Assembly (NCBI GenBank): GCA_964562905.1
Contig: CAZLVG010000041.1
Location: 1 to 8,292, forward strand
DNA length: 8,292 bases
DNA from: CAYSWF01 sp964562905
Lineage (GTDB): Bacteria; Patescibacteriota; Andersenbacteria; UBA10190
Direction of reading: 5' to 3'
Under the pieces are notes generated by a model. The model was not told the DNA's origin and made no database searches. It worked only from the letters and a program-made list of their open reading frames with translations. Of the stretch, positions 7,839 through 8,292 are shown one piece after another; within the stretch, counting starts at the first letter, position 1, and the number at the start of each line of letters is the position of its first letter. The position numbers and the translations under genes are program-made.

Positions 7839-7858
7839 CCAATGTATAGACGCTTAAC
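7835..7858 (+). repeat. Second copy of the GTATAGACGCTTA intergenic element
   Basis: Bases match 5429-5452 at 21 of 24 positions and in the same orientation. The first ten bases after 7835 (TAACCAATGT) also equal 128-137 in the leader of the giant gene. The copy overlaps the last codons of the minus-strand gene. A small dyad, AGACG at 7848-7852 and CGTCT at 7858-7862, includes its right end. The position between converging genes fits a promoter operator poorly. Confidence 0.55.
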
Positions 7859-8292
7859 GTCTCATTTGAGCCTGCTGCTCGTTGATTTTGACCAGCCAGA
7901 AGTTGTAAGCCAGGAGCAAATTGGTGTGCTGGGTGAGGTTAGCAGCCGTCCCATGCGCTGTAATCAGACTTTGTTGGGCGACTAGGACAGCGGTTTTAAC
8001 TTGAGTGAAATGGTCTGCAAATGCCAATCGGGCAGCTTCAATGCGCGCAGAATCACCGCTTTTGGCAGCTTCAATAAGTACCGTTAGATGATCTTGAGAG
8101 CGGGTAATGACAGCCTGCAGGGCTAATCGCTCTGTGGCCGGGATACCAGCAGCTTTGATGTCCTCATTAATAGCGCCTAAACCATCGTACGCCGCTTGAG
8201 CGCGAATGATCATGGCGTTGGCATCAAGCTCGTCGCTTAGATCGACCGCCGGGTTATAGCGATACATTTTTACTACCTGATCTTGGAATTCT
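7854..8292 (-). CDS. Hypothetical all-helical protein, 5' end beyond window
   Basis: The reading frame is read right to left, ends with TAA at 7856-7854, and stays open to the window edge. An internal ATG at 8267-8265 gives 137 residues and has AGGT seven bases upstream, so it may be the true start. The codons before it (EFQDQVVK) also read as plausible protein, so a longer gene is possible. The product is rich in Ala, Leu, Gln and Glu, has no cysteine, no membrane span and no obvious signal in the visible part, and should fold as several amphipathic helices. I do not recognise the family; a helical bundle like those seen in CPR DUF5667-type proteins is only a loose resemblance. It converges on the propeller gene, 51 bases away. 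Confidence 0.65.
   Translation of the reverse strand, partial: EFQDQVVKMYRYNPAVDLSDELDANAMIIRAQAAYDGLGAINEDIKAAGIPATERLALQAVITRSQDHLTVLIEAAKSGDSARIEAARLAFADHFTQVKTAVLVAQQSLITAHGTAANLTQHTNLLLAYNFWLVKINEQQAQMRR

Noticed and set aside
7834..7859. Xer/dif or integron attC-like site suggested by CATAA, TGTATA and GCTTAAC
   Set aside because: The parts resemble dif and attC motifs, but their spacing is wrong, the two half-sites do not form a proper dyad, and no integrase is present in the window.

Overview
The window looks like part of a Candidate Phyla Radiation (Patescibacteria) genome. This rests on protein style, not on a marker gene. The giant surface protein with cysteine-paired segments, the glycine-rich secreted protein with an 'LRHGNFF...EQGFFWAD' tail, and the sparse Shine-Dalgarno sequences all recall CPR surface loci. 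TGA serves as a stop in two genes, and reading through the second gives no sensible protein, so the genetic code is standard. That argues against the TGA-recoded Absconditabacteria and Gracilibacteria.

Positions 1-185 are non-coding. They hold a possible terminator, a promoter with an extended -10, and a perfect 10-bp inverted repeat in the 5' leader. Positions 186-5376 are one giant gene interrupted by a 100-N assembly gap at 2707-2806. Its product has two tandem MerR-like helix-turn-helix domains, an acidic linker, one membrane span, and at least 1,480 residues of beta-rich repeats ending in a cysteine-containing cap domain. The frame differs on the two sides of the gap only because 100 is not a multiple of three. 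The flanks carry the same 55-bp repeat, so the break is an assembly artefact.

Positions 5377-5470 hold a 22-bp-spaced direct repeat and an extended -10 element so close to the next ATG that the mRNA is probably leaderless. Positions 5471-6877 encode a secreted glycine-rich protein. One base later, 6879-7802 encodes a secreted partial beta-propeller with a Pro/Ser/Thr tail. The two form an operon. Positions 7803-7853 hold a 10-bp hairpin and another copy of the intergenic element. A convergent all-helical hypothetical gene occupies 7854-8292 on the minus strand and runs off the window.

Working together (inference): this is a surface-structure locus whose largest protein carries its own DNA-binding domains in the cytoplasm. 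Related TGTATA-type elements occur in all three intergenic regions. One model is that the giant protein is a membrane-anchored regulator that senses an external event and controls itself and the neighbouring secreted proteins. A competing model is that the elements are only dispersed repeats or module boundaries, which the copy in the convergent region supports.
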